From Pseudoflavonifractor sp. 60 (GTDB taxonomy: Bacteria > Bacillota > Clostridia > Oscillospirales > Oscillospiraceae): 64,000 nt of DNA. Shown here piece by piece: positions 23,695-31,675 of the stretch; position 1 is the first letter of the stretch, and every line of letters starts with the position of its first letter. The notes beneath the pieces are model-generated. The model did not search any database and was not told where the DNA came from. It worked only from the letters and a program-made list of their open reading frames with translations. The stretch covers positions 62,001-126,000 of the forward strand of contig NZ_QWKI01000004.1 in the NCBI RefSeq assembly GCF_009911645.1, in the 5' to 3' direction. The position numbers and the translations under genes were made by a program.

Positions 23695-24786
23695 TTGAAG
23701 CAAATCCTCTGTCTGGCGAATGAGCCCTGGTCCACCCGGCTTCCAAGCCGCACACAACAATTGCTCTCCCGTATGCGGGATATTCATATTTTATACTTCT
23801 CCCCTGCCCAAAGTCCCAAGGACAGATCGTTTCGACAGCGGGGAGCCCAGGTCCGCCCCAATGTAACCGCCTTTACTCTGCCCCCCATCCCCTTCCCCAT
23901 TCCGGAGCGGCACCACCTGCTGTTCCAGATGGCCTGGAACAAAATAGGCCGGTTCATTCGAAACACTGCCGACCGTCGCCGCTTCTCTGAGCCCCTGCTG
24001 TGGACAACCCATCCCCGGCACATCCACCTGCTGGATCAGTTGGAGTACAGCGCCCTGGTCTACGACTGCGACCGCGCCTGGGACGGCCCACCGCCCGCCT
24101 GGGAGGGCAGTCTGGCCCAAGCGGCAGATGTGGTCTTTGCTGCCTCCCCCCTGCTGGCCGACCGGCTGTCCCCCTGCAGCGCCAACATCGCTCTGCTGCC
24201 CAACGGCATCAATCTGCCCCTCTTCGACCCGAATATCCACCGCTTCGACCCCATGCCGGGGGTCACCGCCCCCATTCTTGGCTGGGCGGGCACCATCTGG
24301 GCCGACCTGGACCTGTCGCCGGTACTGTATGCCGCCCAGACCCGGCCCGACTGGGGCTTTCTGCTGCTGGGGGCGGTAGAGAAGGGAAATCCCTTCCTGC
24401 GCCCGCTGAACAAGCTGTCCAACGTGTATCTGCCCGGCCCCTGCCCCGCCGCCGAGGTGGCCGACTGGCTGTATCGCTGCCAGGTGCTGCTGGACCTCCA
24501 GCGTACCGAGCAGCCCTTTGACGAGGTGGTCTCTCCCCGGCTGTACGAGTACTTCGCCACAGGAAAGCCGGTGGTGTCTATGCTGTGGCCCGACCAGGTG
24601 GAGACCTTCCCGGATGTGGTCTACGCCGCCCACGAGCTGGAGGAGTTTGTCACCCTGTGTGCGCACGCTATGGAGGAAGCGCCCCATTTTGTCTCCCAAC
24701 GGCGGATGGACCGCGCCGCTGAGGCCGCCTGGCCCTGCAGAAGCCTGACGGCGGAGCGCATCCTCACCACTGCGGGCCTTCTTTAG
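23695..24786 (+). CDS. GT4-type glycosyltransferase
   Basis: About 363 residues. There is no ATG near the 5' end; TTG 23695 lies 9 bases after GGAGG (23681-23685) and is chosen as the start. The protein has a GT-B layout: an N-terminal acceptor domain with ALVYDCDRAWDG, a central LLPNGINLPLFDP loop typical of GT4 enzymes, GWAGTIWADLDL at the start of the donor domain, and YEYFATGKPVVSM with the donor-binding Glu near the end. It transfers a sugar from a nucleotide donor; acceptor and donor are unknown. It diverges from PAP2 and precedes the purine operon. Confidence 0.82.
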   Translation: MKQILCLANEPWSTRLPSRTQQLLSRMRDIHILYFSPAQSPKDRSFRQRGAQVRPNVTAFTLPPIPFPIPERHHLLFQMAWNKIGRFIRNTADRRRFSEPLLWTTHPRHIHLLDQLEYSALVYDCDRAWDGPPPAWEGSLAQAADVVFAASPLLADRLSPCSANIALLPNGINLPLFDPNIHRFDPMPGVTAPILGWAGTIWADLDLSPVLYAAQTRPDWGFLLLGAVEKGNPFLRPLNKLSNVYLPGPCPAAEVADWLYRCQVLLDLQRTEQPFDEVVSPRLYEYFATGKPVVSMLWPDQVETFPDVVYAAHELEEFVTLCAHAMEEAPHFVSQRRMDRAAEAAWPCRSLTAERILTTAGLL

Positions 24787-24848
24787 ACAACTTTTTCAGC
24801 TCCTTTCCGCTCCTTTCTTGTACAAGCCTACAAAAATGCGTTTTCCTC

Positions 24849-24877
24849 TTGCAACACGCCGGCCTTTCCTATAAAAT
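24849..24877 (+). promoter_or_regulatory. Promoter of the purine operon leader
   Basis: TTGCAA (24849-24854) with TAAAAT (24872-24877) at a 17-base spacing; TATAAA (24870-24875) is an alternative -10 at 15 bases. Transcription would start about 24884, 215 bases before purE. Confidence 0.6.
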
Positions 24878-24909
24878 GGGAGCTGAATTACCAGAAAGGG
24901 GTCCACACT

Positions 24910-24978
24910 ATGCTCCACTGTTCCGGCTTCCGATTTCAGGAGTACGACGGCCCCAATCTGCCCAAAATCATCCCCTAA
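24910..24978 (+). CDS. 22-codon leader ORF upstream of purE
   Basis: Starts with ATG 24910 after GAAAGGGG (about 7 bases away) and stops with TAA at 24976-24978, 7 bases before a terminator hairpin. The peptide begins MLHCSGFRFQEYDG and ends LPKIIP. It has no membrane segment or known family. Position between a promoter and a terminator, and ahead of a biosynthetic operon, fits a leader peptide in an attenuator, but there is no run of a regulatory codon. It may instead be part of an RNA structure. Confidence 0.45.
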   Translation: MLHCSGFRFQEYDGPNLPKIIP

Positions 24979-24985
24979 TCATCTA

Positions 24986-25023
24986 TCAGGCTGTCTGGAC
25001 CCTCAGATAGCCTGAAACTTTTT
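24986..25023 (+). terminator. Leader terminator / attenuator before purE
   Basis: Imperfect stem TCAGGCTGTCTG / CAGATAGCCTGA with a short loop, followed by AACTTTTTC. It lies 75 bases before the purE start with no second promoter seen between, so read-through control of the whole operon is likely. Confidence 0.65.
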
Positions 25024-25098
25024 CTCGCCCCTTTCCCTCCGGCAGGGCGAGGATGGAACCGTCCCCTAAGCTTATTATTTTAATAAAGGAGTGCTCTT

Positions 25099-25593
25099 AT
25101 GAAAAAAGTGGCCGTGATTATGGGTTCTGACAGCGACTGGCCGGTGGTCCAGGGGGCCTGCAAGCAGCTGGATGAGTTCGGCATCCCCTACGAGGCCCAC
25201 ATCCTCAGCGCCCACCGCACCCCCGCCGCCGCCGCAGAGTTTGCCAAAAACGCCCGGGCCAACGGCTTCGGCGTGCTCATCTGCGCCGCCGGTATGGCTG
25301 CCCATCTGGCCGGAGCCTTTGCCGGCAATTCCACCCTGCCCGTCATTGGCATCCCCATGAAGGGGGGGGCTATGGACGGTCTGGACGCTCTGCTGGCCAC
25401 CGTCCAAATGCCCAGCGGCATCCCCGTAGCCACTGTGGCCATCAACGGGGCCAAGAACGCCGCCGTGCTGGCCGCCCAGATCCTGGCCGTATCCGACGAC
25501 GCTCTGGCCGCCAGGCTGGACCAGGCCCGGGAGGAAATGGCGAAGCAGATCGCCGCAAAGGAGGCCAAGCTTCAGGCGGAGCTGCACGCATGA
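25099..25593 (+). CDS. purE: N5-carboxyaminoimidazole ribonucleotide mutase (PurE class I)
   Basis: 164 residues. PurE converts N5-CAIR to CAIR in step six of purine synthesis. GSDSDWPV at the N-terminus, SAHRTP near 41, AGMAAHLAG near 69 and [12 protein letters not shown] near 102 are the class I signatures. AAAGGAG precedes the ATG. No purK (N5-CAIR synthetase) is in the window; it may lie elsewhere or the enzyme may depend on high CO2. It is the first enzyme gene of the operon and overlaps the next gene in an ATGA. Confidence 0.96.
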   Translation: MKKVAVIMGSDSDWPVVQGACKQLDEFGIPYEAHILSAHRTPAAAAEFAKNARANGFGVLICAAGMAAHLAGAFAGNSTLPVIGIPMKGGAMDGLDALLATVQMPSGIPVATVAINGAKNAAVLAAQILAVSDDALAARLDQAREEMAKQIAAKEAKLQAELHA

Positions 25594-26066
25594 TCGACCT
25601 GGAGAGAGGGACTGTCTCCCTGCGCATGAGCCGGCTTACGCTGGGGCCGGAGCTGACCCTGGAGGAATTTCAGGCTGGCTTTCCCTGTGAGCAAATCTGG
25701 CGCAGCTGGCGGCCCTCCACCGGCTACACCTGGTTTTATCTATGTGACAGGGTCTTTGCCGGAGACAAGCCCTTTCTCATCGACCTGTGCTTTACGCCAG
25801 ACGGACAGCTGTCCATGGTCGACCTCTACCCCCACCTGCCCCGGGACGCCCCTAAAGGGGAGCCGGGCTGGTCGCCAGAGGCCGGACAGAGAAACAAACA
25901 GCTGTGTGACCGGTGGCTGGAACAGCACTGCGGGCCGGTCCTCACCCAGCACCGCCTGCACACCGACAGCCGCGCCTATCTCTGGGGAGAGCTCACCACC
26001 TACTGGGACCCCAGGGGCGGCAGCAGCGGCATCTGTCTTGGATACCACAATACAACAACATTTTAA
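25590..26066 (+). CDS. Protein of unknown function coupled to purE
   Basis: 158 residues, soluble, no signal peptide, rich in Trp, Tyr and Leu. It reads GYTWFYLCDRVFAGDKP then LIDLCFTPDGQLSMVDLYP in the middle and ends in a short Gly/Thr-rich tail. The start codon overlaps the purE stop (ATGA), so it is translationally coupled. Size and acidic, aromatic character resemble immunity-type proteins such as those later in the operon, but I cannot match a family. A role in purine synthesis is not supported by any motif. Confidence 0.65.
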   Translation: MIDLERGTVSLRMSRLTLGPELTLEEFQAGFPCEQIWRSWRPSTGYTWFYLCDRVFAGDKPFLIDLCFTPDGQLSMVDLYPHLPRDAPKGEPGWSPEAGQRNKQLCDRWLEQHCGPVLTQHRLHTDSRAYLWGELTTYWDPRGGSSGICLGYHNTTTF

Positions 26067-26089
26067 TCATTTGAAAGGATGTATTTGCC

Positions 26090-26800
26090 ATGAAGAAACT
26101 GGAACAGCTCTACGAGGGCAAGGCCAAGAAGGTCTTTTCCACCGAGGACCCCAACGTGGTCATTGTGGACTACAAGGACGACGCCACCGCCTTTGACGGA
26201 ACCAAGAAGGGCACCATCGTGGGCAAGGGGGCCATCAACAACCAGATGACCAACTTCCTCATGCAGCAGCTGGAGAAGGCCGGTGTGCCCACCCACTTTG
26301 TGGAGGAGCTGAGCCAGCGGGAGACCGCCGTGAAGAAGGTGACCATCGTCCCCCTGGAGGTCATCATCCGCAACATCTCCGCCGGCTCCTTCGCCAAGCG
26401 GTACGGCGTGGAGGAGGGCATCGTCTTTGACGCCCCCACGGTGGAGTTCTCCTACAAGGACGACGACCTCCATGACCCCCTCATCAACGACTACCACGCC
26501 GTGGCCCTGAAGCTGGCCACCTGGGAGGAAATCGAGCTCATTAAGAAGTACGCCTTCCAGGTCAACGACTTCCTGAAAAAGACTCTGGCCGAGTGCGGCG
26601 TCACTCTGGTGGACTTCAAGCTGGAGTTTGGCAAGACCGCCGACGGCACCATCATCCTGGCCGACGAGATCTCCCCCGACACCTGCCGCTTCTGGGACGC
26701 CAAGACCGGAGAGAAGCTGGACAAGGACCGCTTCCGCCGGGACCTGGGCAACGTGGAGGGGGCCTATCAGGAGATGAGCCGCCGCCTCATAGGGAAATAA
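26090..26800 (+). CDS. purC: SAICAR synthetase
   Basis: 236 residues, the size of monofunctional bacterial PurC. It joins aspartate to CAIR with [13 protein letters not shown] at the N-terminus, the conserved [18 protein letters not shown]-type segment near residue 90 (here [14 protein letters not shown]), and [15 protein letters not shown] near 190 identify it. GAAAGGA precedes the ATG. It sits between an unknown gene and a very small membrane protein gene in the operon. Confidence 0.97.
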   Translation: MKKLEQLYEGKAKKVFSTEDPNVVIVDYKDDATAFDGTKKGTIVGKGAINNQMTNFLMQQLEKAGVPTHFVEELSQRETAVKKVTIVPLEVIIRNISAGSFAKRYGVEEGIVFDAPTVEFSYKDDDLHDPLINDYHAVALKLATWEEIELIKKYAFQVNDFLKKTLAECGVTLVDFKLEFGKTADGTIILADEISPDTCRFWDAKTGEKLDKDRFRRDLGNVEGAYQEMSRRLIGK

Positions 26801-26803
26801 GGG

Positions 26804-26950
26804 ATGGATTTTGGTATCATCGGCGGGCAGGACGGCCCCACGGCCACTCTCGTCGGGGGCGACCCCGTGGGGGCTGCCCTTATGCTGTTGCTGGCCGCGG
26901 CTGTAATTGGTGGGGCAGTCTGGCTTTTTTGGCGCAGACATAAAAAATAA
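26804..26950 (+). CDS. 48-residue membrane protein with the IGG-DGPT motif of sodium-pump decarboxylase beta subunits
   Basis: Starts 4 bases after the purC stop and ends 11 bases before purF. The sequence MDFGIIGGQDGPTATLVGG followed by one hydrophobic segment (about residues 22-41) and a basic RRHKK end matches the short N-terminal motif (IGGADGPT) of OadB/GcdB, the membrane beta subunits of Na+-translocating decarboxylases, but is far too short to be one (those have about 375 residues). Such micro-proteins occur in Clostridia next to metabolic genes. The ribosome site (AGGG) is weak, and it is probably coupled to purC. Function unknown. Confidence 0.65.
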   Translation: MDFGIIGGQDGPTATLVGGDPVGAALMLLLAAAVIGGAVWLFWRRHKK

Positions 26951-26961
26951 GGAGGTACCAC

Positions 26962-28386
26962 ATGGGTGGTTTTTTCGGCGCCGTCTCCCAGCGGGACGTG
27001 ACGCTTGACATTTTCTTCGGAGTGGACTACCACTCCCATCTGGGGACCCGCCGGGGCGGTATGATTATCCACGACGCCAGGGACGGCTTCCAGCGGCAGA
27101 TTCACTCCATCGAGAATACTCCCTTCCGCACCAAGTTTGAGAAGGACCTCTCCTCCTTCCACGGCACCTCCGGCATCGGCTGCATCAGCGACACCGACCC
27201 CCAGCCCCTGCTGGTGCGCTCCCACCTGGGGCTGTACGCCATCACCACGGTGGGCATCATCAACAACGCCGAGGAGCTGGTGGAGCGGTACTTCTCCGAC
27301 CACGGCCACCAGTTTATGGCCATGAGCTCCGGCAAGGTCAACTCCACCGAGCTGGCCGCCGCCCTTATCAACCAGAAGGGTGACCTGGTCTCCGGCATCC
27401 TCCACGCCCAACAGGCCGTTGACGGCTCCCTCACCCTGCTCATTCTCACCGGCCAGGGGGAGATCATTGCCGCTCGGGACCGGGTTGGCCGTCTGCCCGT
27501 CCTCATCGGCAAAAACGATCAGGGGCACTGCGTCTCCTTCGAGTCCTTCGCCTACCACAAGCTGGGCTACGAAAACGCCTACGAGCTAGGCCCCCGGGAG
27601 ATCGTCCGCATTACCGCTGACGGCTTCCAGGTCCTCTCCCCCGCCGGGGAAGAGATGAAAATTTGTGCCTTCCTCTGGAGCTACTATGGCTACCCCAACT
27701 CCAACTATGAAGGCATCAATGTGGAGGTCATGCGCTACAAAAACGGGGCGGTCATGGCCCGGGACGAGGGCAGCCGGGACACCCTGCCCCAGGTGGACTA
27801 TGTTGCCGGTGTCCCCGACTCCGGCCTGCCCCACGCCATCGGCTACGCCAATGAGAGCGGCATCCCCTTCGCCCGTCCCTTTATCAAATACACCCCCACC
27901 TGGCCTCGGTCCTTTATGCCGGAAAACCAGGAGGTGCGCAACCAGGTGGCCAAGATGAAGCAGATTCCTGTCCCGGAGCTGATTCAGGACAAGAAGCTGC
28001 TCTTCGTAGACGACTCCATTGTCCGGGGCACCCAGCTGCGGGAGACGGTGGAATTTCTCTACGAATCCGGGGCCCGGGAGGTCCATATGCGCTCCGCCTG
28101 CCCCCCCATCATGTACAGCTGTAAGTACCTGAACTTCTCCCGGGGCAACTCGGACATGGACCTTCTCGCCCGGCGCACCATCCAGGAGCTGGAGGGAGAC
28201 GAGGGCCAGAAGCACCTGGAGGAGTACGCCGACCCCACCTCTCATCGGGGCCAGTGTATGCTCAAGACCATCTGTGAGCGCTTCGGCTTTGACTCCCTGG
28301 GCTACCAGTCCCTGGACGGCCTCCTGGAGGCCATCGGCATCGACCGGGACAAGGTATGTACCTACTGCTGGAACGGGAAAGAATAA
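26962..28386 (+). CDS. purF: PurF-like amidophosphoribosyltransferase lacking the glutaminase active site
   Basis: 474 residues. PurF makes phosphoribosylamine from PRPP and glutamine. The C-terminal phosphoribosyltransferase is intact (PRPP loop LLFVDDSIVRGTQLRE near residue 350). The N-terminal Ntn-hydrolase domain is not: the start MGGFFGAVS has Gly where the nucleophilic Cys must be residue 2, the HVRYPT Arg region reads GIGCISDTD, and the glutamine-pocket HNGN reads TTVGIINN. Candidate [4Fe-4S] ligands remain (ICAF, CPPIMYSC, CTYC at the end). It probably uses free ammonia or a partner. AAGGAGG precedes the ATG. Confidence 0.9.
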   Translation: MGGFFGAVSQRDVTLDIFFGVDYHSHLGTRRGGMIIHDARDGFQRQIHSIENTPFRTKFEKDLSSFHGTSGIGCISDTDPQPLLVRSHLGLYAITTVGIINNAEELVERYFSDHGHQFMAMSSGKVNSTELAAALINQKGDLVSGILHAQQAVDGSLTLLILTGQGEIIAARDRVGRLPVLIGKNDQGHCVSFESFAYHKLGYENAYELGPREIVRITADGFQVLSPAGEEMKICAFLWSYYGYPNSNYEGINVEVMRYKNGAVMARDEGSRDTLPQVDYVAGVPDSGLPHAIGYANESGIPFARPFIKYTPTWPRSFMPENQEVRNQVAKMKQIPVPELIQDKKLLFVDDSIVRGTQLRETVEFLYESGAREVHMRSACPPIMYSCKYLNFSRGNSDMDLLARRTIQELEGDEGQKHLEEYADPTSHRGQCMLKTICERFGFDSLGYQSLDGLLEAIGIDRDKVCTYCWNGKE

Positions 28387-28518
28387 TCCCTTACTGTAGG
28401 GCGTGACGGTCCGGCACGCCGTTTGACACAGGTATTTCCCTTTATGGCGGCGGGCCGTGGTCGTCCTGCCCTGCATACACAATTTCCAATATTTTCAATG
28501 ATTGGAGGTCTTCCCCCC

Positions 28519-29586
28519 ATGGAAAACTCTCATTCCGCCTCCTACGCCGCCGCCGGCGTGGACATTGAGGCCGGTTACAAGGGCGTACAGCTGATGAAGA
28601 AACATGTGGCCCGCACCATGATCCCCGGCGTGGTCAGCGGCATTGGCGGCTTCGGCGGCCTGTTCGCCCCCGACCTGACCGGGATGAAGGAGCCGGTGCT
28701 GGTCTCGGGCACCGACGGCGTGGGCACCAAAATCCGCCTGGCCCAGCTGCTGGACCGGCACGACACCATCGGCATCGACTGCGTGGCTATGTGCGTCAAC
28801 GACGTGATCTGCTGCGGTGCGAAACCCCTGTTCTTCCTGGACTACATCGCCATCGGCAAGAATAAGCCGGAAAAAGTGGCCACTATCGTCTCCGGCGTGG
28901 CCGAGGGCTGCGTCCAGGCGGGCTGCGCCCTCATCGGCGGCGAGACGGCCGAGCACCCCGGGGTTATGGCCCCCGAGGACTACGACCTGGCCGGCTTCAC
29001 CGTGGGCATCGTGGACCGGGAAAAGATCATCGACAGCGCCAAAATCCAAAAGGGCGACTCCCTTATCGGTTTGGCCTCCTCCGGGGGCCACTCCAACGGC
29101 TTCTCTCTGGTGCGCAAGGTCTTTGACATCGAACACGCTGACCTCACCTCCCCCATGGAGGAGCTGGAGGGAAAATCCCTGGGCGAGGCTCTGCTGGCCC
29201 CCACCAGAATCTATGTCAAGTCCGTCCTGGCCCTTATCGATGGCGGCGTGGACCTCCACGGGGCCAGCCACATCACTGGCGGCGGCTTCTATGAGAACAT
29301 CCCCAGAATGCTCCCCGAGGGCCTGTCCGCCGCCCTCTGGGAGAAGGAGCTGCCCCGCCTGCCCATCTTTGAGCTGATTCAGAAGACGGGAAACATCCCG
29401 GAGCGGGATATGTACAACACCTTTAACATGGGCGTCGGCATGGTGCTGGCCGTCCCGGCGGAGCAGGAACAGCAGGCCCTGGACATCCTCCGGGCCGCCG
29501 GGGAGAACGCCAGCGTCATCGGCATTGTGGCCAAGGGTGATTATGGCGTTGCCATCAACCCACCACCTGCGGAGATCATCGAATGA
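28519..29586 (+). CDS. purM: Phosphoribosylformylglycinamidine cyclo-ligase (AIR synthetase)
   Basis: 355 residues. It closes the imidazole ring of AIR using ATP. YAAAGVDIEAGYKGV at the N-terminus, LVSGTDGVGTKI near residue 57, CVNDVICCGAKPLFFLDYI near 92, ALIGGETAEHPGV near 135 and ITGGGFYENIPR near 252 are family signatures. Start at 28519, after GGAGG (10 bases). The 132-base gap after purF contains a short intergenic repeat copy (28398-28422). Confidence 0.96.
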   Translation: MENSHSASYAAAGVDIEAGYKGVQLMKKHVARTMIPGVVSGIGGFGGLFAPDLTGMKEPVLVSGTDGVGTKIRLAQLLDRHDTIGIDCVAMCVNDVICCGAKPLFFLDYIAIGKNKPEKVATIVSGVAEGCVQAGCALIGGETAEHPGVMAPEDYDLAGFTVGIVDREKIIDSAKIQKGDSLIGLASSGGHSNGFSLVRKVFDIEHADLTSPMEELEGKSLGEALLAPTRIYVKSVLALIDGGVDLHGASHITGGGFYENIPRMLPEGLSAALWEKELPRLPIFELIQKTGNIPERDMYNTFNMGVGMVLAVPAEQEQQALDILRAAGENASVIGIVAKGDYGVAINPPPAEIIE

Positions 29587-30224
29587 AAAACATCGCTGTT
29601 TTAGTGTCCGGGGGCGGGACCAATCTACAGGCCCTCATCGACGCCCAGGCCCGGGGAGAATTCCTCTGCGGGGAAATCGGTATGGTGGTTTCCTCCAATC
29701 CGGACGCCTACGCCCTGGAGCGTGCCAAACAGGCAAATATTCCTGGCTACATCCTGCCCAGAAAGAATTGGGACTCCAGTCAAGCCTACACCCACGCCCT
29801 GGTGAGCCTCCTCCAGGAGATGGGCGCGGACGTGGTGGTGCTGGCCGGGTTCATGGTCATCCTCACCGATGAAATCGTCCAGGCCTACTCCAACAAAATC
29901 CTCAACGTCCACCCCGCCTTGATCCCCTCCTTCTGCGGCAAGGGCGCTTACGGACTCCACGTCCATGAACAGGCCCTGGCCTACGGCGTCAAGGTCACCG
30001 GCGCTACTGTCCACCTGGTCACCGCTGAGCCCGACGGTGGTCCCATCGTGCTGCAAAAGGCCATCGACGTCCTGCCCTGGGACACCCCAGAGAGCCTCCA
30101 GCGCCGGGTCATGGAGGAATGCGAGTGGGAACTTCTTCCGAAGGCGGTGGACCTGCTGTGCCGGGACAATTTGAAGGTGGAAGGGCGCACTGTACAAATC
30201 ATAGGAGGACGTGTGATTGTATGA
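29583..30224 (+). CDS. purN: Phosphoribosylglycinamide formyltransferase
   Basis: 213 residues. It transfers formyl from 10-formyl-tetrahydrofolate to GAR. VLVSGGGTNLQALID at the start, the catalytic Asn-His in ILNVHPALIPSF near residue 107, and TGATVHLV / DGGPIV further on are diagnostic. Its start overlaps the purM stop by 4 bases and its stop overlaps the next gene by 4 bases, so three genes are translationally coupled. Confidence 0.96.
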   Translation: MKNIAVLVSGGGTNLQALIDAQARGEFLCGEIGMVVSSNPDAYALERAKQANIPGYILPRKNWDSSQAYTHALVSLLQEMGADVVVLAGFMVILTDEIVQAYSNKILNVHPALIPSFCGKGAYGLHVHEQALAYGVKVTGATVHLVTAEPDGGPIVLQKAIDVLPWDTPESLQRRVMEECEWELLPKAVDLLCRDNLKVEGRTVQIIGGRVIV

Positions 30225-30952
30225 TTGACTTAAATGACCCTATCTGGAGCGCCATCCGCAGTGCTGGAGGCTGTGTAGATCAACAACTGCGCCGTCTGCT
30301 GGCGGGAGAGGGCGATTTTCGGGAAAATATGGACGAACTGGCCGAAAATCTGGCCCACCAGCTCAGCTGGTACGACGCTACTGCCTACGTCCTGCCCCAC
30401 CTGGCCCGGCTGTGCGAGACACTGAAGGCGGAGGACAAGCTCTACCTGGTCGCCCAGATCGGCCCGGCTGTCGCTGCTGAGTCACAGGTGTCCCTCTCCC
30501 CGGACACCCAGGCGTACCAGGAGTTCCACGAGGGTCTGGCCCCTCTGGCCCAGGTGGCCCGGGAGCTCTTGGAGCACCATACGGATCAGATCAAGGCGCT
30601 CCCCAAGGACCTGCCTCTGTTCTTTTCCAACTCCGCTCTGGCTCTGCTGTGGGACCAGAAACACGCCTATTACCTCTACCTCTTTGCCCCCTGGGATGAG
30701 TTTCCCGCCCTGTGCCCGGAGTGCGATTGGTACGAGGAGTGCATGGATTTCTCCCTGGAGGAGGAGCCAGAGTTTGTAACCCCGGGAGAGCTGGACGAGG
30801 AGGGCGTTTGGCTCCAGAAGCTGCTCATCGAACTGGGCGACCAGATACTGTTGCCCCGGCTGCCCTATCTCTATGGGACCTGTACCTGCCCGGAGTGCGG
30901 CGCCAGCGGTCCCCTCTGGGAGTGGATCGACCGCGCATTTGAGGAGGATTAA
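30221..30952 (+). CDS. Acidic protein of unknown function coupled to purN
   Basis: 243 residues, soluble and strongly acidic (about residues 175-200 are rich in Glu), with a helical N-terminal half. Two cysteine pairs are present, CPECDWYEEC near 165 and CTCPECG near 227, which could bind zinc. No family recognised. The start overlaps the purN stop (ATGA). Together with other inserted genes of this operon it resembles an accessory cargo rather than a purine enzyme. Confidence 0.65.
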   Translation: MIDLNDPIWSAIRSAGGCVDQQLRRLLAGEGDFRENMDELAENLAHQLSWYDATAYVLPHLARLCETLKAEDKLYLVAQIGPAVAAESQVSLSPDTQAYQEFHEGLAPLAQVARELLEHHTDQIKALPKDLPLFFSNSALALLWDQKHAYYLYLFAPWDEFPALCPECDWYEECMDFSLEEEPEFVTPGELDEEGVWLQKLLIELGDQILLPRLPYLYGTCTCPECGASGPLWEWIDRAFEED

Positions 30953-30955
30953 GAT

Positions 30956-31660
30956 ATGGAAGATTTGTTTCAGATTTTGAAGGAAAATCCCTATCCCGGA
31001 CGGGGTATTGTCATGGGCCGCACCTCCAACAACAAGGCGGTGGCCGCCTACTTCATCATGGGCCGCAGCGAGAACAGCCGCAACCGAGTCTTTGAGAACA
31101 CCGAGGACGGCATCCGCACCCGGGCCTTTGACGAGTCCAAAATGACTGACTCCTCTCTGATTATCTACCACCCCGTCCGGCTGCTGCCCAACAACCTGCT
31201 GGTGGTGACCAACGGGGACCAGACCGACACCATCCAGGACGCCATCGCGGAGGGCCACTGCTACCGCCACGCCCTGAATACCCGGAAGTTCGAGCCGGAC
31301 GGTCCCAACTGGACCCCCCGCATCTCCGGTGTGATGAAGCCGGATGGGAGCTATAACCTGTCCATCCTCAAGAGCATGGACGGCGATCCCGCCTGCTGCT
31401 GCCGGTACTTCTTTGAGTACGACTGTCCCGTTCCCGGCACGGGCCACTTTATCCACACCTACCAGAGTGACGGCGATCCCCTCCCCTCCTTCCAGGGGGA
31501 GCCCCGGCGGGTGAAAATTGGTGATCTGGACCATCCTGACGACCTGGCGGACCCCATCTGGGACAGCCTGAACGAGGACAACAAGGTCTCCTTATACGTC
31601 TGGCTCAAGGACCTGGAGACAGGCGATTGGAACTCTCTCATCATCAATAAGCACAACTGA
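30956..31660 (+). CDS. purO: IMP cyclohydrolase, archaeal type
   Basis: 234 residues. PurO closes the purine ring, turning FAICAR into IMP, the step done by the N-terminal half of bifunctional PurH in most bacteria. The family signature is strong: NPYPGRGIVMGRT at the start, YFIMGRSENSRNRVF near residue 32, LIIYHPVR near 69 and VVTNGDQTDTI near 81. AGGAGG precedes the ATG inside the end of the previous gene. It pairs logically with the short purH 1.9 kb downstream. Confidence 0.93.
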   Translation: MEDLFQILKENPYPGRGIVMGRTSNNKAVAAYFIMGRSENSRNRVFENTEDGIRTRAFDESKMTDSSLIIYHPVRLLPNNLLVVTNGDQTDTIQDAIAEGHCYRHALNTRKFEPDGPNWTPRISGVMKPDGSYNLSILKSMDGDPACCCRYFFEYDCPVPGTGHFIHTYQSDGDPLPSFQGEPRRVKIGDLDHPDDLADPIWDSLNEDNKVSLYVWLKDLETGDWNSLIINKHN

Positions 31661-31675
31661 AAGAAGGGTATCACC

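Noticed and set aside
24878-25098. Purine, PRPP/ykkC or T-box riboswitch before purE
   Set aside because: None of the conserved core sequences of these classes could be found; only an ORF and a terminator hairpin are visible.
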